From: Streptomyces sp. CMB-StM0423
GTDB lineage: Bacteria; Actinomycetota; Actinomycetes; Streptomycetales; Streptomycetaceae
Reading direction: 5' to 3'
Assembly (NCBI RefSeq): GCF_002847285.1
Contig: NZ_CP025407.1
Span: 4,372,501 to 4,436,500 of the forward strand
DNA length: 64,000 nucleotides
Below the pieces are notes generated by a model that had not been told where the DNA came from, did no database searches, and was given only the letters and a program-made list of their open reading frames with translations. The position numbers and the translations under genes are program-made. Shown here one piece after another: positions 15,472-23,465 of this stretch. The first letter of the stretch is position 1; the number at the start of each line of letters is the position of its first letter.

Positions 15472-16725
15472 TCAGCGGAATAAGCCCTGGTCATCCAGGT
15501 GAAACCGGTTCGACATCCCCCTCAACTGCTCACGTGTGGAGGCGCGTTCCGCGTAGACGATCCGGCGGAGGGTCGCACGCGCGATCGGGTGGTTGCGTAC
15601 GAGTTGCGGCGCCAGGTCCTCCGCCTTGCGCAGCTCCTCCAGCGCCGTGTGCCGGTCGCCGTTCCACAAGTACGCCTTGGCCATATCCATGTGGTGGTTG
15701 CCCCGGCGCGAGTGGGGGAGTGCGTCGATCTCCGCCGCGTCCGCCGCGTCGTTCAGCTCTAGCGACCGCACGTGGTCTCCGGCCTCCAGAGCGGTCGCGA
15801 TGCCGTGAATCGTGACGTTCCCGGCGCTGAAGGTGACGGACTGCCGATCGAAGACCGGAGGCCCGGCGTAACGGCCGATCCGGTCTGCCGTCTCAGCGGC
15901 GTTGGCGATGCGCGCTTTGGACTCCTCCACATCGCCACCGCGCGCCGCCGAGACCGCCGCACGCAGGTGCAGGATCCCCCGCATGCGCAGAGCCAACTGG
16001 TCATCCTGCCCGGCGTACTCCTCCACGGAGGCGAGTGCCCGGTTGGCAAGAACCATGGCGTCGGTCCAGTCGGCGGTCGCCCACATGTCCCACATTCGCA
16101 TGTAGTCCGCCACCGCGGGCATCAGCGGGTCGCCGGACAGCCGCGCTGACCACATTGCGCGCTCGCACGCCAGGGCGATCAGTTCGGGGTGGCCGAGAGC
16201 ATGAGCCGCCGTATGCGTCGCCTTGCAGCACACGGTGTAGACGGCGAACGCTTCCTCGCGCTCGTGGCCCGTGGAGACTTCGGCCAGAGCACGCGCCTCC
16301 CGAAGGACGTCAGGCATCTCCCGCAGGATCGCCGTGTTCGCGGCAGCGTCCCGCAGTCGGTGGATTCGTTTCACGTCCGCCCAAAGCTGACTGCTTGGGC
16401 GTGGAATGCCGGCAAACGTCGGTGCCAGATCAAAGCGGCGCAGCTCACGCATGATGGACGCAGCCGCCACCTGCCACAGGTTCTCCTGGACGTCACTGGT
16501 GTACGGCCGCTCCAGCAGATCGTTCGGGTGGCAGTGCAGCGCGGCAGCGATCTGATTGATCAACCCTGCCCGGTCCAGCTCCAGCCGGCCGTTCTCCACC
16601 CGGGAGAGCCACCCCTGCGTCTTCCCGACCGCCACCGCCAAGTCGGCCTGCGCCATCCCGAGACGAAGACGCAGGCGCTTGATCCGTCGCCCGATCGCTT
16701 CTTGCTCCTCCAGTGGGTATGGCAT
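15472..16725 (-). CDS. XRE-family regulator with TPR-like C-terminal region
   Basis: The 417-residue protein has an N-terminal Cro/CI HTH (IGRRIKRLRLRLGMAQADLAVAVGKTQGWLSRVENGRLELD, about residues 10-50) and a long helical region with tetratricopeptide-like pairs (AMVLANRALASVEEY; AKAYLWNGDRHTALEELRKAEDLAP). This is the usual architecture of Streptomyces peptide- or partner-sensing XRE proteins. The ATG at 16725 follows GGACGGAG; an upstream GTG would add only MRTEFV. It heads the operon with the small protein and the RsbW-like ATPase. Confidence 0.85.
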   Translation of the reverse strand: MPYPLEEQEAIGRRIKRLRLRLGMAQADLAVAVGKTQGWLSRVENGRLELDRAGLINQIAAALHCHPNDLLERPYTSDVQENLWQVAAASIMRELRRFDLAPTFAGIPRPSSQLWADVKRIHRLRDAAANTAILREMPDVLREARALAEVSTGHEREEAFAVYTVCCKATHTAAHALGHPELIALACERAMWSARLSGDPLMPAVADYMRMWDMWATADWTDAMVLANRALASVEEYAGQDDQLALRMRGILHLRAAVSAARGGDVEESKARIANAAETADRIGRYAGPPVFDRQSVTFSAGNVTIHGIATALEAGDHVRSLELNDAADAAEIDALPHSRRGNHHMDMAKAYLWNGDRHTALEELRKAEDLAPQLVRNHPIARATLRRIVYAERASTREQLRGMSNRFHLDDQGLFR

Positions 16726-16745
16726 GACGAACTCCGTCCTCACCT

Positions 16746-16756
16746 CTGATACTCAG
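16746..16756. promoter_or_regulatory. Small palindrome upstream of XRE gene
   Basis: CTGA-TAC-TCAG lies about 20 bases before the XRE start and overlaps a TATC-type -10-like sequence on the minus strand. Autoregulation by the XRE protein is possible. Confidence 0.3.
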
Positions 16757-16959
16757 CACGGTACCCGTCCCACCCTGGGGCGACAGCCTGAGCAGCGCCA
16801 GGGCGTGACGCACGAATCGCCGCCACAGGCCGCCGACCGGCACGAGGCGCACGGGCAAACGCACCCCCTGTGCGGCGCGCGCGATCGAGGCGTCCGGCGA
16901 TGTCTACGGGGCGATGCTCGCGCCGGGCGGCTGGCAGTTGGTCGAAGCCCGCGGGCAAC

Positions 16960-17283
16960 ATGGCGAACACCCCCGGCGACCAGCTACGGATCCCCGCGCT
17001 GTGCCTGCTGCGGGCCGAGGCCGACGAGGAGCGCCTGCACCGCCGGGTGCTGGCGTTCTCCTCGGTCGTCGTCGACCCCCTCGACACCATGGCCGCCGCC
17101 TCCGTCGGCACCATGATCCGGGACGGCTACGGCGCCTCCGACACCTGCCACGCCCTGTACTGCGCGCTGCCCCGCGCCGAGTTCACCGGCATGCCGATCC
17201 TGCTGACCGAGGGCGAGGGGCACTACCCGCCGGGCGTCGTCACCGTCGACATCGACTCCCCCGGAATGCTCGGCGTCCACTGA
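16960..17283 (+). CDS. Truncated PIN-like (toxin-type) protein
   Basis: The 107-residue reading (MANTPGDQLRIPALCLLRAEADEERL ... SDTCHALYCALPRAEFTGMPILLTEGEGHYP) resembles the C-terminal part of actinobacterial PIN-domain-like proteins; the later GASDTCHA and LPILLTEG segments would hold the distal acidic residues. The N-terminal catalytic Asp region is absent. Bases just upstream (about 16890-16955) encode IEASGDVYGAMLAPGGWQLVEA in another frame, which suggests that a frameshift removed the first half. It is probably inactive. It converges on kdpC with 19 bases between. Confidence 0.45.
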   Translation: MANTPGDQLRIPALCLLRAEADEERLHRRVLAFSSVVVDPLDTMAAASVGTMIRDGYGASDTCHALYCALPRAEFTGMPILLTEGEGHYPPGVVTVDIDSPGMLGVH

Positions 17284-17302
17284 CGGGCGGGGCCGGTCGC
17301 CG

Positions 17303-17914
17303 TCAGTTGTCCGCCAGGCGGGACAGGGCCAGGTTCAGTTCCAGGACGTTGACCTTTTCGTTGCCCAGGAAGCCCAGGTCCCGGCCCTCCTTGTGGGTGT
17401 CCACCAGGTTCTCCACCTGGGCCGTCCCCAGGCCGTTCTCCTTCGCCACCCTGTCCACCTGGATCTCCGCGTACTCCGGGGAGATGTGCGGGTCTATCGC
17501 CGAGCCCGAGCCCGTGACCGCGTCCTTCGGGACTGCCGACACGGGGACGTCGTTGAACGACGCCACCTGCTGCTTCGCCTCCTTCACCGTCTTCACCAGC
17601 GTCGCGTCCGACGCGCCCAGGTTCGACGGGCCCGTGGCCAGGGGGTCGTAGGCGCTGTTCGAGGGGCGGGGCTGGAACCAGCGGGGGTCGGGTGTGTCCG
17701 TGCCCTGGAGGTTCCAGCTCTGGCCTATCAGCTTCGAGCCCGCCTCCCGGCCCTCGTGTTCGACTTTCGAGCCGTTCGCCTTGCCGGCGAACGCGCCCTG
17801 CGCGATCCCCGTGATCACCAAGGGGTAGATCACGCCGGTGACCACGGTCAGGACCAGCAGCGCGCGCAGCGCGCTGAAGAGCAGGCGGGCGGTGGAGCGT
17901 GCGGAAGTGTTCAT
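17303..17914 (-). CDS. kdpC: Potassium-transporting ATPase subunit C
   Basis: The 203-residue protein has one N-terminal membrane helix (LLVLTVVTGVIYPLVITGIAQGAFAGKANGS) and the conserved KdpC periplasmic signatures LIGQSWNLQGTDTPDPRWFQPRPS, GSGSAIDPHISPEYA and EGRDLGFLGNEKVNVLELNLAL. KdpC stabilises the KdpFABC complex and helps the ATPase subunit bind ATP. It follows kdpB by 14 bases in the same operon. No kdpD or kdpE is present inside the window next to it, so the sensor system must lie elsewhere. Confidence 0.95.
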   Translation of the reverse strand: MNTSARSTARLLFSALRALLVLTVVTGVIYPLVITGIAQGAFAGKANGSKVEHEGREAGSKLIGQSWNLQGTDTPDPRWFQPRPSNSAYDPLATGPSNLGASDATLVKTVKEAKQQVASFNDVPVSAVPKDAVTGSGSAIDPHISPEYAEIQVDRVAKENGLGTAQVENLVDTHKEGRDLGFLGNEKVNVLELNLALSRLADN

Positions 17915-17928
17915 GTGGTCGGCCTCCG

Positions 17929-20037
17929 TCAGCCGATGCCGGGGATGAGCGAGACGACGAGGTCGATCAGCTTGATGCCGATGAACGGGGCCACCAGGCC
18001 GCCGAAGCCGTAGACCCCGATGTTGCGCCGGAGCATGCGGTCGGCGCTCATCGGGCGGTAGCGCACGCCGCGCAGGGCCAGCGGGACCAGCGCGACGATG
18101 ATCAGCGCGTTGAAGACGACCGCGGAGAGGATCGCCGACTCCGGCGAGGACAACTGCATGAGGTTGAGCTTGTCCAGGCTCGGGTAGGCGGCGGCGAACA
18201 TCGCCGGGATGATCGCGAAGTACTTCGCGACGTCGTTGGCGATCGAGAAGGTCGTGAGCGCGCCCCGGGTGATGAGGAGCTGCTTTCCGATCTCCACGAT
18301 CTCGATGAGCTTGGTCGGGTTGGAGTCCAGGTCGACCATGTTCCCGGCCTCCTTGGCGGCGGAGGTGCCGGTGTTCATGGCGACGCCGACGTCCGCCTGG
18401 GCCAGCGCGGGGGCGTCGTTCGTGCCGTCGCCGGTCATGGCGACGAGCTTGCCGCCCGCCTGTTCGCGCTTGATGAGGGCCATCTTGTCCTCGGGCGTGG
18501 CCTCGGCGAGGAAGTCGTCGACGCCGGCCTCGGCGGCGATGGCCTTCGCCGTCTTGGCGTTGTCGCCGGTGATCATGACGGTCCTGATGCCCATGCGGCG
18601 CAGTTCGGCGAAGCGTTCGCGCATGCCCTCCTTGACGACGTCCTTGAGGTGGACGACGCCGAGGACCCGCGCGCCGCCGCGGTCGTCGGCGACGGCGACG
18701 AGCAGCGGGGTGCCGCCGGACTCGGCGACGGTGTCGGCCATGTCCCGTACGGCGTCGGGGACGTCGCCGCCCCGTTCCCGTACCCACGCCGCGACCGCAC
18801 CCGCCGCTCCCTTGCGGATCTGCCGCCCGTCGACGTCGACGCCCGACATCCGGGTCTGCGCGGTGAACGGCACCCAGTCGGCGTGCGCCAGCGCGCCGGG
18901 TTCGCGCTCGCGCAGCCCGTAGCGCGACTTGGCGAGCACGACGATCGAGCGGCCCTCCGGCGTCTCGTCGGCGAGCGACGACAACTGTGCGGCGTCGGCG
19001 AGTTCCGCCTCCTCCGCGCCGGGGACGGGCAGGAACTCGTGCGCCTGCCGGTTGCCGAGCGTGATGGTGCCGGTCTTGTCCAGCAGCAGCGTGGACACGT
19101 CGCCCGCGGCCTCGACGGCCCGGCCGGACATCGCCAGCACGTTGCGCTGGACGAGCCGGTCCATGCCCGCGATGCCGATGGCGGACAGCAGCGCGCCGAT
19201 GGTGGTGGGGATCAGGCAGACGAGCAGCGCGGCGAGCACGATGAGGGACTGCTCCGCGCCCGCGTAGACCGCGAAGGGCTGGAGCGTGACGACGGCCAGC
19301 AGGAAGACGACCGTGAGCGACGAGAGCAGGATGTTCAGCGCGATCTCGTTCGGCGTCTTCTGCCGGGCCGCGCCCTCGACCAGCGCGATCATGCGGTCGA
19401 TGAACGTCTCGCCGGGCTTGGCGGTGATCCGTACGACGATGCGGTCCGAGAGCACCTTCGTGCCGCCGGTGACCGCCGAGCGGTCGCCGCCCGACTCCCG
19501 GATCACCGGCGCCGATTCGCCGGTGATGGCGGACTCGTCGACGGAGGCGACGCCTTCGACGACGTCGCCGTCGCCGGGTATGACGTCGCCGGCCTCGCAG
19601 ACGACGAGGTCGCCGACGCGCAGGTCGGTGCCGGGAACCCGTTCCTCACCCGCGGCGGTACGGCGGCGGGCGACGGTGTCCGTCTTGGCCTTGCGCAGCG
19701 TGTCGGCCTGCGCCTTGCCGCGGCCCTCGGCGACGGCCTCCGCCAGGTTGGCGAAGATCACGGTGAGCCAGAGCCAGCCGGCGATGACCCAGCCGAACCA
19801 GTCGCCCGGGTCGGTGACCGCGAGGACCGTGGTCAGCACCGAGCCGACCTCGACCACGAACATCACCGGCGACTTCACCAGCGCCCGCGGGTCGAGCTTG
19901 CGCAGCGCGGCGGGTACGGACCGGAGCAACTGCCGGGGGTCGAACAGCCCGCCGCCGACCCGGGGTCCGGGTTCGTGCCGTACGGGATCCGCGTCGGTGC
20001 GCGGCGCGGGGGCGGGTGTCCGGGTCTGGATGCTCAT
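17929..20037 (-). CDS. kdpB: Potassium-transporting P-type ATPase subunit B
   Basis: The 702-residue P-type ATPase has the phosphorylation motif LLLDKTGTITLGN, the actuator motif DESAITGESAPVIRESGGD, hinge motif MTGDGTNDAPALAQADVGVAMN and the KdpB-specific CLIPTTIGALLSAIGIAGMDRL. It hydrolyses ATP to drive high-affinity K+ uptake through KdpA. The ATG at 20037 overlaps the kdpA stop by 4 bases. A Pro-rich extension of about 30 residues precedes the usual start of homology. Confidence 0.97.
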   Translation of the reverse strand: MSIQTRTPAPAPRTDADPVRHEPGPRVGGGLFDPRQLLRSVPAALRKLDPRALVKSPVMFVVEVGSVLTTVLAVTDPGDWFGWVIAGWLWLTVIFANLAEAVAEGRGKAQADTLRKAKTDTVARRRTAAGEERVPGTDLRVGDLVVCEAGDVIPGDGDVVEGVASVDESAITGESAPVIRESGGDRSAVTGGTKVLSDRIVVRITAKPGETFIDRMIALVEGAARQKTPNEIALNILLSSLTVVFLLAVVTLQPFAVYAGAEQSLIVLAALLVCLIPTTIGALLSAIGIAGMDRLVQRNVLAMSGRAVEAAGDVSTLLLDKTGTITLGNRQAHEFLPVPGAEEAELADAAQLSSLADETPEGRSIVVLAKSRYGLREREPGALAHADWVPFTAQTRMSGVDVDGRQIRKGAAGAVAAWVRERGGDVPDAVRDMADTVAESGGTPLLVAVADDRGGARVLGVVHLKDVVKEGMRERFAELRRMGIRTVMITGDNAKTAKAIAAEAGVDDFLAEATPEDKMALIKREQAGGKLVAMTGDGTNDAPALAQADVGVAMNTGTSAAKEAGNMVDLDSNPTKLIEIVEIGKQLLITRGALTTFSIANDVAKYFAIIPAMFAAAYPSLDKLNLMQLSSPESAILSAVVFNALIIVALVPLALRGVRYRPMSADRMLRRNIGVYGFGGLVAPFIGIKLIDLVVSLIPGIG

Positions 20038-21698
20038 GCGGCTAGTCCTTCGGCGAGCGGCCCGAGCGCGAGCGACGGGAAGAAGGTGAGCCCGGCGACG
20101 ATGGCGATGCAGGCCACCAGCACGCCGGTGAACAGCGGCTTGTCGGTGCGCAGCGTCCCGGCGGTGGCCGGCACGGGCCGCTGCCCGGCGAGCGATCCGG
20201 CCAGCGCCAGCACGAACACCATCGGCAGGAACCGGCCGAGCAGCATGCACAGGCCGAGCGCGGTGTTGTGGAACTCGGTGTTCGCCGAGAAGCCCGCGAA
20301 GGCGCTGCCGTTGTTGTTGGAGGCGGAGGTGTAGGCGTAGAGGACCTCGGAGAAGCCGTGCGGCCCGGTGTTCGTCATCGACGACTCGCCGTTGCCGGTG
20401 CCCATCGCCAGCGCCGTGCCGGTCAGCACCAGCGCGGGGGTGACGAGGATGTAGCAGGCCGCGAGCTTCATCTCGCGGGGCCCGATCCTCTTGCCGAGGT
20501 ACTCGGGCGTACGGCCCACCATGAGCCCGGCGATGAAGACCGCGACGATCGCCATCACCAGCATTCCGTACAGTCCGGAGCCGACCCCGCCGGGCGCGAT
20601 CTCGCCGATCATCATGCCGAACAGCAGCACGCCGCCGGAGAGTCCGCTGAACGAGTCGTGGAAGGCGTTGACCGCGCCCGTCGACGTCATCGTCGTGGAG
20701 ACCGCGAAGAGCGACGAGGCACCCTCGCCGAACCGCTGCTCCTTGCCCTCCATCGCGCCGCCCGCCAACTGCGCGGCGGTGCCCGGGTGCGCGGCCTCCA
20801 GCACCGTCACGGTGACCACGCCGGCCAGCCAGATGCCGGCCATCGCGGCCACGACGGCGTAGCCCTGCCGGACGCTGCCGACCATCCTGCCGAAGGTGCG
20901 CGGCATGGCGAACGGGATGACGGTGAGGAGGAAGATCTCCAGGAGGTTGGAGATGCCGTTGGGGTTCTCGAAGGGGTGGGCGGAGTTGGCGTTGTAGAAG
21001 CCGCCGCCGTTGGTGCCCAGCTCCTTGATGGCCTCCTGGGACGCGACGGCGCCGCCGGTGAGGTGCTGGCTCTGCCCGGTCACGGTGGTCACGGACTCGG
21101 TGCCGGAGAAGTTCTGGATCGCGCCGCACGCGACGAGCAGCACGGCCGCGACGGCGGCCATCGGCAGCAGGATCCGCAGCGTGCCGCGCACCAGGTCCGC
21201 CCAGAAGTTGCCCAGCTCGCCGGTGCGGGAGCGGGCGAAGCCGCGGATGAGCGCGACCGCCACGGCCATCCCGACGGCGGCCGAGACGAAGTTCTGCACG
21301 GCCAGGCCGCCGGTCTGGGTGAGGTGGCCCATAGCGGACTCGCCCGAATAGGACTGCCAGTTGGTGTTCGCGACGAACGACGCGGCGGTGTTGAACGCCT
21401 GGTCGGGGCTGATCGCGGCGAAGCCGAGGGAGAGCGGCAGCTTGTCCTGGACCCGCTGGAGCAGGTAGAGGAAGAGCACGCCGGCCAGGGAGAACGCGAG
21501 CACGGCACGCAGGTACGCGGGCCAGCGCATCTCGGCGTCGGGGTCGGCGCCGATGGCGCGGTAGATCGAGCGCTCCACGCGGCTGTGCTTCTTGCCGCCG
21601 TAGACCCCGGCCATGTAGTCGCCGAGGGGGCGGTGGACGAGCGCGAGGGCGACGACCAGCGCCGACACCTGGAGCACGTCAGCGAGTATCGGGCTCAT
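20034..21698 (-). CDS. kdpA: Potassium-transporting ATPase subunit A
   Basis: The 554-residue, roughly ten-helix protein starts MSPILADVLQVSALVVALALVHRPLGDYMAGVY and contains the KdpA pore signatures, for example TNWQSYSGESAMGHLTQ, GTNGGGFYNANSAHPFENPNG, STTMTSTGAVNAFHDSFSG and SASNNNGSAFAGF. It forms the K+-selective pathway of KdpFABC. Stop and kdpB start overlap (ATGA), and kdpF lies 9 bases upstream. Confidence 0.97.
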   Translation of the reverse strand: MSPILADVLQVSALVVALALVHRPLGDYMAGVYGGKKHSRVERSIYRAIGADPDAEMRWPAYLRAVLAFSLAGVLFLYLLQRVQDKLPLSLGFAAISPDQAFNTAASFVANTNWQSYSGESAMGHLTQTGGLAVQNFVSAAVGMAVAVALIRGFARSRTGELGNFWADLVRGTLRILLPMAAVAAVLLVACGAIQNFSGTESVTTVTGQSQHLTGGAVASQEAIKELGTNGGGFYNANSAHPFENPNGISNLLEIFLLTVIPFAMPRTFGRMVGSVRQGYAVVAAMAGIWLAGVVTVTVLEAAHPGTAAQLAGGAMEGKEQRFGEGASSLFAVSTTMTSTGAVNAFHDSFSGLSGGVLLFGMMIGEIAPGGVGSGLYGMLVMAIVAVFIAGLMVGRTPEYLGKRIGPREMKLAACYILVTPALVLTGTALAMGTGNGESSMTNTGPHGFSEVLYAYTSASNNNGSAFAGFSANTEFHNTALGLCMLLGRFLPMVFVLALAGSLAGQRPVPATAGTLRTDKPLFTGVLVACIAIVAGLTFFPSLALGPLAEGLAA

Positions 21699-21707
21699 GC
21701 CGGGACC

Positions 21708-21797
21708 TCAGAACCTCTCGGGGAAGACGAGGGCGAGGACCAGGTAGCCCAGCAGGGCGACGGCCACGATGAGACCCACCACGTTGTCGGCGGTCAC
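21708..21797 (-). CDS. kdpF: Potassium-transporting ATPase subunit F
   Basis: This 29-residue single-helix peptide (VGLIVAVALLGYLVLALVFPERF at its core) starts with a GTG at 21797. Its ending LxYLxxALxxPERF is the recognised KdpF signature. KdpF is a lipid-like stabiliser of the Kdp complex. The GTG follows immediately on the stop of the preceding micro-ORF, so translation is likely coupled. Confidence 0.9.
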   Translation of the reverse strand: MTADNVVGLIVAVALLGYLVLALVFPERF

Positions 21798-21877
21798 AGC
21801 TTGGCCACCCCTCGGGCGATGAGCGCCACGAGCGCGAAGACCGCGAGCGTGGTGACGACGAAGGCCACGTCGGCCAT
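21794..21877 (-). CDS. 27-residue membrane micro-protein at the head of the kdp operon
   Basis: An ATG at 21877, preceded by AGGAG, opens a 27-residue frame (MADVAFVVTTLAVFALVALIARGVAKL) that ends at a TGA (21794-21796) touching the kdpF GTG. It is one hydrophobic helix with a basic end. Similar single-helix peptides precede kdpF in other actinobacterial kdp operons as far as I recall. It may be an extra small subunit of the Kdp complex or a leader peptide for coupling; neither role is shown by sequence. Confidence 0.7.
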   Translation of the reverse strand: MADVAFVVTTLAVFALVALIARGVAKL

Positions 21878-22244
21878 CGGTGCTCCTAGACGGAATCGAA
21901 TCGAACGGACATGTCCAGAGAAACCCCGCGGCGGGGCGGATGTGACAGGCGTTGACGGTCCCCTGACGAGGCGGGGGGCGGCGTTGACGGGATTCATACG
22001 CAGGTGGGGGGCGGTGCGGGCGTCGGTTGCCGGCGCCGCCTCCCGGGCGGGGCGTGGGCGGCCCGCGGGGGGTGCGGGAGCGTAGCCTGGGGTGCGGAGA
22101 CGGCCGCCGGTGCGCCGGCCGGGCCGTCCCGCGGCGGTGGGGCCCGCCGTACCCGAACCGCGGCGCCGGACGCCGCCAACGGTCCCTGCTTGCGACGGAA
22201 GGCGCGCGCTGCCGCGCGCCGCGGCGAGTGGGTGAGGTGCGCAC
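21878..22244. promoter_or_regulatory. Divergent kdp/crcB intergenic region
   Basis: This 367-base gap holds the promoters of the kdp operon (minus) and crcB pair (plus). I see a CGATTCGATTC direct repeat next to the kdp start, a CCCCGC/GCGGGG hairpin followed by TTTCT on the minus strand near 21937, and two TTGACGG-like -35 candidates. I looked for a fluoride riboswitch before crcB and found no convincing match to its conserved core. Confidence 0.4.
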
Positions 22245-22796
22245 ATGACGGAGGCCCCGCGGCCCGGCGAAGACGCCCGCCGGGGGTACCGGGCCGAGCC
22301 GATCGACCCCGATGTCGAGGTGGCGCTGCCCGCGCCGCCCGAGCACCGCTGGCGCGGTCAGGGCGCGCCGGTGGCGATGGTGGCGCTGGGCGGCGGCCTG
22401 GGGTCCGCGGCGCGGTACGGGGCCGGGCTGCTGTGGCCCACCGGGCCGGCAGCCTTCCCGTGGACGACGCTGCTGGTGAACGTCGTCGGGTGCGCGGCCA
22501 TCGGCGTGCTGATGGTGCTGATCACGGAGGCGCGGACGGCGCACCGGCTGGTGCGGCCGTTCCTGGGCGCGGGGGTGCTCGGCGGGTTCACGACCTTCTC
22601 GACGTACGCGGTGGACGTGCAGCGGCTGGTGGCGGAGGAGGACCGGGCGGCGGCGGGGGTGGCGTACCTGGTGCTGACGCCGGTCACCGCGCTGGCGGCG
22701 GTGTGGGCGGCGCAGGCCGTGACGCGGCGGGCGGTGGGGCGTTCCCCGTCCGGCGCGGGCGGCTCGCGGGCGTCCGCGGGGAAGGGGGACGCGTGA
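22245..22796 (+). CDS. crcB: Fluoride channel CrcB/Fluc, first copy
   Basis: The 183-residue protein has a polar extension of about 40 residues and then the four-helix Fluc fold: GGGLGSAARYGAG, NVVGCAAIGVLMVL and GFTTFSTYAVDVQRLV. Fluc proteins are dimeric fluoride channels that protect against F- toxicity. Actinobacteria often carry two non-identical genes that form a heterodimer; here the second follows with a 4-base overlap. A charged C-terminal tail extends beyond the last helix. Confidence 0.92.
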   Translation: MTEAPRPGEDARRGYRAEPIDPDVEVALPAPPEHRWRGQGAPVAMVALGGGLGSAARYGAGLLWPTGPAAFPWTTLLVNVVGCAAIGVLMVLITEARTAHRLVRPFLGAGVLGGFTTFSTYAVDVQRLVAEEDRAAAGVAYLVLTPVTALAAVWAAQAVTRRAVGRSPSGAGGSRASAGKGDA

Positions 22797-23167
22797 ACTG
22801 GCTGCTCGTGGTCGCCGGGGGGATGGCCGGGGCGCCGCTGCGGTACGTCACGGACCGGGCGGTGCAGTTGCGGCACGGCTCGCCGTTCCCGTGGGGCACG
22901 CTGGCCGTCAACGTCGCCGGCTGCCTGATCCTCGGCACCCTCGCGGGCGCGACCTTGGCCGGTGCCGCCCCGGAGTCGGTGCGGCTGCTGCTGGGCACGG
23001 GGCTGTGCGGGGCGCTGACGACGTACTCGACGTTCTCGTACGAGGTGCTGCGGCTCGCCGAGAAGGGCAAGGGGCGGTACGCGGCGGCGTACGTGGGCGC
23101 GAGCCTGGCGGTGGGGCTCGGCGGGGCGTTCCTGGGCGCGGTGGCGGGGGAGGCGGTGTGGGGGTGA
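22793..23167 (+). CDS. crcB: Fluoride channel CrcB/Fluc, second copy
   Basis: The 124-residue protein starts with a GTG (22793) overlapping the stop of the first copy. It contains GGMAGAPLRYVTDRAVQ, NVAGCLILGTLAG and GALTTYSTFSYEVLRLAEKG. The central FSTFS/TYST-type phenylalanine and threonine motifs match Fluc pore residues. Coupled translation supports a heterodimeric channel with the upstream product. Confidence 0.92.
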   Translation: MNWLLVVAGGMAGAPLRYVTDRAVQLRHGSPFPWGTLAVNVAGCLILGTLAGATLAGAAPESVRLLLGTGLCGALTTYSTFSYEVLRLAEKGKGRYAAAYVGASLAVGLGGAFLGAVAGEAVWG

Positions 23168-23280
23168 GGGGCGGCCTCTCGGCGGCCGTACGGGCGGTGC
23201 GGACGGTGCGGGCCGTACGGACGGTGCGTACCGGAAAACCGGCGTGCTTCCCCGGCCGCCGCTCGGGTAGCGTGCGCGTC

Positions 23281-23346
23281 ATGTCGAGCCCCGAGTCGGA
23301 CAGGGCGGGGGCTTTCGGTCACGCCGTCAGCCCCCTGAACCACTGA
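23281..23346 (+). other. Possible 21-codon leader ORF before Cmx-type exporter
   Basis: ATG at 23281 opens 21 codons (M-S-S-P-E-S-D-R-A-G-A-F-G-H-A-V-S-P-L-N-H) ending at a TGA at 23346, 119 bases before the exporter. Chloramphenicol-resistance genes are often controlled by leader-peptide attenuation, so this is worth noting, but no ribosome binding site is evident. The bases before it (23172-23240) contain repeated GGTGCG/CCGTACGG elements. Confidence 0.25.
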
Positions 23347-23419
23347 GTCCGCAGCCCCGCCGCCGCGCCGCCCAGCGCGGCCGGACGGGCGCGCCTTCCG
23401 GGCGCTGACCCCGCGGTGA

Positions 23420-23456
23420 CCGAGACGCCTTCCCGTTCTTCCTCTCCTCGTCTCGG
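23420..23456 (+). promoter_or_regulatory. Hairpin just upstream of the exporter start
   Basis: CCGAGACG (23420-23427) and CGTCTCGG (23449-23456) are perfect complementary arms with a pyrimidine-rich 21-base loop, ending 9 bases before the ATG at 23466. It could be an operator or an RNA hairpin that hides the ribosome binding site. Confidence 0.5.
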
Positions 23457-23465
23457 AGCCTCTCG

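Noticed and set aside
17929..21129. 1066-codon minus-strand frame extending kdpB upstream
   Set aside because: The part beyond 20037 is the out-of-frame shadow of kdpA; kdpB clearly begins at the ATG overlapping the kdpA stop.
22100..22244. Fluoride riboswitch before crcB
   Set aside because: The conserved fluoride aptamer core could not be found in the leader.
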